NCBI GenBank assembly: GCA_035471785.1
Contig: DATIPQ010000034.1
Location: 1 to 45,552, forward strand
Direction of reading: 5' to 3'
DNA: 45,552 bases
DNA from: Acidobacteriota bacterium
GTDB taxonomy: Bacteria > Acidobacteriota > UBA6911 > RPQK01 > DATIPO01
Part shown: positions 42,969-45,552 of the stretch, piece by piece
How positions within the stretch are numbered: position 1 is the first letter of the stretch
How the letters are laid out: the number at the start of each line of letters is the position of its first letter
Made by a program: the position numbers and the translations under genes
The notes under the pieces: model-generated
The model's database searches: none
Told to the model about the DNA's origin: nothing
Seen by the model: only the letters and a program-made list of their open reading frames with translations

Positions 42969-45080
42969 ATGAATACCCGTATTTTGACCATTTGGCTGGT
43001 TTTCGTTCTTGCCGTCGGCGCCGCTTCGAGCGCTGAGACTCCGTCCATTGAAGGACACTGGGAAGGCGCCATAGAGATCCCCGCCAATTCCCTCGAGATC
43101 CAGGTCGATTTCGCTCTCGAGGACGGCGTCTGGACCGGGAAGATATCCATACCTGCCCAAGGCGCTAGCGGCGTGCCCTTGCAGGACGTGGCCTTTTCCC
43201 GCAACGACGTGTCTTTCAAGATCCCCGGCGCCCCGGGCGATCCGACCTTTGCCGGAAAACTCGCCGATGACGGCGAGACCATCAGCGGCGACTTCACTCA
43301 GGCCGGACAGACGATTCCCTTCAAACTGACCCGCGGCAAGAACTTGGCGGCCAAGGCCGCTCAGTCGCTGGAGGGCTTCGACGCGTTCATCGAGAAAGGG
43401 CTGGAGGACTGGCAGGCCGTGGGGCTGGCTATGGGAGTGGTGGCCGACGACCGAGTGGTCTACGCCAAGGGATTCGGCAAACGCAACCGGCAAGAAGACC
43501 TGCCCGTCACCCCCGATACCCTCTTCGCCATCGGGTCCTCCTCGAAAGCCTTTACCGCTTTCGCCATGGGCCTCCTGGTCGATGAGGGCAGGCTGGACTG
43601 GGACATGCCGGTGCGCGAATATCTGCCCGAGTGGAGGCTTCACGATGAATTCGTGGGCAATCGCGTCACTCCCCGCGACATGGTCAACCACCGCACCGGG
43701 CTGCCCCGCCACGACCTGGTCTGGTACAACAACCGCGACCTGAGACGGGAGGGAATCCTGCATCGCCTTCAGTTCCTGCCGTTGAGCAAAGGGCTGCGCG
43801 AAGTCTGGCAGTACAACAACCTGATGTTCGTTATGGCCGGATACCTGGTGGGACAACTCCGCGGCACCACCTGGGAGCAGGCCATTCAGGAAAGCATCCT
43901 CGATCCGCTGGGAATGATCAACACCAATTTCTCGGTGGCCGACTCGCAGCAGAGCGACGATTACGCTCTGCCCTACCAGGTCCACGAGGAAGAGATCGAG
44001 GGCATGAACTTCCGCGACATCAGCAACGTGGGGCCGGCCGGGTCGATCAACTCCAGCGTCAACGACATGGTGCAGTGGATGCGGGTCTTCCTCAACAAGG
44101 GCAAGGTTGGAGGCGAGCAGATCATCCAGCTCGATACCCTGACCGAACTGGTGACGCCTCAAATGGTCATTCCTGGACTTCCCGCCTCGGGCCGCAGTTC
44201 GCCGGCCAGCTACGGCATGGGATGGATGCTCAGTACCTACCAGGGCAAGTACCGCGTCCAGCATGGCGGGAACATCGACGGCTTCTCAGCCCTGGTCACC
44301 ATGTATCCCTTCGAAGGACTGGGAATCGTTGTCCTGACCAATCAGAACGCCTCGGCCCTGCCTTCGCTGCTGACCGCCCACGCCACCGACCGCATCCTCG
44401 ACCTGGAAGGCAAGGACTGGATGGCTGAGGCCCTGGAAAACCGGGCCAAGGGGCTCGAGATGCAGAAGGAGAGCGAGGAGAAGAAGGAGACCCTGCGCAT
44501 CACCGGCACCCAGCATTCCCATCCCCTGCAAGACTATGCCGGCGATTACGTCCATCCTGGCTACGGCAAGCTCTCCATCGCCTACGACGGGGACGCACTG
44601 ACGCTCACCTACAACGGCATCGTGACGCCTCTGGAGCATTGGCACTACGACACCTTCAACGGACTGGAAAATCCCGACGACCGCACCTTCGAGGACTTCA
44701 AACTGCAGTTCGAAACCAACCTGAGGGGCGACATCACCAGCGTCTCGGCGCCTTTCGAGCCCTCGGTGGATCCCATCGTCTTCCGGCGCGAAGCTGAGGC
44801 CCGCTTGTCCGATCCGGATTACCTGGCCCGTTTCACCGGCCGCTTCGAACTCGGTCCCCAAAAGATGACGATCGCGGTTAAAGGCGACAAGCTGACCCTG
44901 TCCATCACCGGCCAGCCCACCTACACCTTGAAGCCCTACAAAGGCACCGAGTTCAACATCGGCGACCTGCAGGGCTTCAGCGTCGAGTTTCAGTTCGACG
45001 AGGAGGGCGGCGAAAGGGCCACCCAGCTCGTCTTCAAGCAGCCCAACGGCGTCTTCACCGCCAAGCGCATCGAGGATTGA
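42969..45080 (+). CDS. Secreted serine hydrolase, beta-lactamase/S12 family
   Basis: A 703-aa exported protein. Signal peptide residues 1-22 (MNTRILTIWLVFVLAVGAASSA). Residues about 25-122 are a beta-sandwich N-terminal domain (IEGHWEGAIEIPANSLEIQVD). The catalytic domain shows the three class C/S12 motifs: SSSK (S190, K193), YNN (Y282, N284) and HGG (432-434). A C-terminal DUF3471-like beta domain follows (about 525-700: LQDYAGDYVHPGYGKLSIAY and RFTGRFELGPQKMTI). Likely a D-Ala peptidase, esterase or amidase; drug resistance cannot be inferred. ATG 42969 follows GAGGAGGAG with 6-nt spacing; an upstream in-frame ATG at 42939 is less likely. Confidence 0.9.
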   Translation: MNTRILTIWLVFVLAVGAASSAETPSIEGHWEGAIEIPANSLEIQVDFALEDGVWTGKISIPAQGASGVPLQDVAFSRNDVSFKIPGAPGDPTFAGKLADDGETISGDFTQAGQTIPFKLTRGKNLAAKAAQSLEGFDAFIEKGLEDWQAVGLAMGVVADDRVVYAKGFGKRNRQEDLPVTPDTLFAIGSSSKAFTAFAMGLLVDEGRLDWDMPVREYLPEWRLHDEFVGNRVTPRDMVNHRTGLPRHDLVWYNNRDLRREGILHRLQFLPLSKGLREVWQYNNLMFVMAGYLVGQLRGTTWEQAIQESILDPLGMINTNFSVADSQQSDDYALPYQVHEEEIEGMNFRDISNVGPAGSINSSVNDMVQWMRVFLNKGKVGGEQIIQLDTLTELVTPQMVIPGLPASGRSSPASYGMGWMLSTYQGKYRVQHGGNIDGFSALVTMYPFEGLGIVVLTNQNASALPSLLTAHATDRILDLEGKDWMAEALENRAKGLEMQKESEEKKETLRITGTQHSHPLQDYAGDYVHPGYGKLSIAYDGDALTLTYNGIVTPLEHWHYDTFNGLENPDDRTFEDFKLQFETNLRGDITSVSAPFEPSVDPIVFRREAEARLSDPDYLARFTGRFELGPQKMTIAVKGDKLTLSITGQPTYTLKPYKGTEFNIGDLQGFSVEFQFDEEGGERATQLVFKQPNGVFTAKRIED

Positions 45081-45084
45081 AGAT

Positions 45085-45508
45085 AGTGCCCCCGTTTCTG
45101 GCTGCAAGGGACAGATCCGCGACGGCCACCTGGTGCTCACCTAGTGCAGTGCATCAGGAGTTTTGAGCCTCCCCGTCGCGTTATTCCACGCTTTCAGCGT
45201 TCGCACCTTTGCCGTCCGAAACCCAGGGTGGCGCCGCCGTCTCGCTGGCGCTCGCCGGGGCTGACCCTGGGCTGGCGAATCGCTCGCCTTCGGCGAGCCC
45301 GGACTTGACTTTCAACACAGTCGCTGGGCTAGCGAATGGCTCCCCTTCAGGGGGCTTGTGCTCGACGTTCAGCACAGTCGCTGCCGGCCTTCCGAAGCCT
45401 TGCCTCGGCCTCCTGCCTTTGGAGGAGGAAGGGGCCCGCGAATCTGTCCGTTGCAGGACAAGAAACGGAGGGTGGTCCTGGCTCAGAATTTCTTGACAGG
45501 CAGCACTA
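45085..45508 (+). repeat. Interspersed hairpin element with terminal inverted repeats (copy B)
   Basis: The ends TAGTGC (45085) and GCACTA (45503-45508) are inverted. Just inside, CCGTTTCT...CTGCAA.GGACAGAT.CGC at 45092-45120 pairs with the reverse complement of 45438-45468 over about 30 bp, with a 2-nt gap. The interior holds GGGTGGCGCCGCCGTCTCGC at 45226-45245 and two tandem hairpin units. A short copy lies at 28494-28606. It looks like a MITE-like or palindromic repeat without coding capacity. Confidence 0.7.
45269..45382 (+). repeat. Two 57-bp tandem units with covarying hairpins
   Basis: Units 45269-45325 and 45326-45382 both run GGGCT-GCGAAT, hairpin, GACTTTCAACACAGTCGCT or its variant. 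Hairpins are GCTCGCC-TTC-GGCGAGC (45282-45298) and GCTCCCC-TTCA-GGGGGC (45339-45355). Arm changes in the second are matched on the other arm, apart from one G-T pair, so pairing is conserved. Confidence 0.7.
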
Positions 45509-45552
45509 GGTCGTGCGCAGCGAGCGAAGGGGGTCGACCTTCGTGGCGCGCC
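45506..45552 (-). CDS. Partial ADOP permease (last codons only)
   Basis: The minus strand from the right edge reads RATKVDPLRSLRTT then TAG (45508-45506). This is the conserved C-terminal tail of ADOP permeases, seen in this window as RATRIDPMQALRSE, RASRTDPLQVLRDV and similar. The rest of the gene lies beyond the edge. The stop codon falls in the terminus of the adjacent repeat element (GCACTA on the plus strand). Confidence 0.75.
   Translation of the reverse strand, partial: RATKVDPLRSLRTT

Noticed and set aside
42969-45080. Antibiotic-resistance beta-lactamase
   Set aside because: The S12 fold motifs are present, but the large extra domains point to a general serine hydrolase or peptidase. 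Resistance cannot be inferred.
1-45552. tRNA, rRNA or known riboswitch
   Set aside because: No cloverleaf with conserved T-loop, no rRNA stretch and no recognised riboswitch core was found by eye. A covariance search would be decisive.

Overview
The window is GC-rich bacterial DNA and almost certainly comes from an Acidobacteriota chromosome. The strongest sign is a family of large FtsX/MacB-type permeases with duplicated permease modules and no ATPase gene anywhere in the window. These are the acidobacterial duplicated orphan permeases (ADOPs). Four are complete, and the last codons of a fifth run off the right edge. Two of the four are preceded by PadR-type regulators that overlap them. A PadR-ADOP layout, Gram-negative outer-membrane porin and secretion signals, and a repeat-laden high-GC background all fit this phylum. 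The assignment is inference from gene content, not from a marker gene.

Layout. 1-2.6 kb: a partial unknown gene on the minus strand, divergent from purK-purE (AIR carboxylation in purine synthesis). 2.6-5.5 kb: an SDR-RidA-nitronate monooxygenase operon, divergent from an HxlR regulator, with a candidate operator between them. 5.5-8.1 kb: a large membrane-anchored double-VWA protein. 8.2-8.8 kb: a tandem repeat array closed by 35-bp inverted repeats. 8.8-14.7 kb: a small membrane protein and two adjacent ADOPs, one fused in frame to an N-terminal Cro/C1-type HTH. 14.8-17.2 kb: two secreted proteins of unknown role. 17.3-20.3 kb: a PadR-ADOP operon with a near-consensus, almost leaderless promoter. 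20.4-25.7 kb: a peptidoglycan-binding-like protein, a persulfide-dioxygenase/rhodanese fusion, a secreted GH16 glucanase behind a perfect 25-bp palindrome, and dCTP deaminase. 25.8-31.3 kb: a MoxR-DUF58-BatA operon. 31.4-34.4 kb: a translationally coupled operon of outer-membrane porin, CuA cupredoxin and di-haem oxidoreductase. 34.5-38.6 kb: a secreted protein and a second PadR-ADOP operon. 38.7-45.1 kb: an avidin-like protein, acyl-CoA synthetase, a sialidase-like BNR protein and a secreted serine hydrolase. The right end holds an inverted-repeat element that abuts the fifth ADOP.

How it fits together. Operons are compact, with ATGA, GTGA and TAATG couplings at most junctions. Much of the content concerns the cell envelope: permeases, VWA/MoxR chaperone-type complexes, porin and periplasmic redox proteins, and secreted hydrolases. 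Two interspersed repeat families occupy intergenic gaps. One is REP-like, at 8.2-8.8 kb and 42.6-42.8 kb. The other is a larger hairpin element, at 28.5 kb and 45.1-45.5 kb.

The most distinctive items are the HTH-permease fusion with an internal ribosome binding site, the porin-CuA-dihaem operon, the avidin-fold protein lacking most biotin contacts, the two repeat families, and the ADOP fragment whose stop codon lies in a repeat terminus. All domain calls come from reading the translated sequence; no database search was run.
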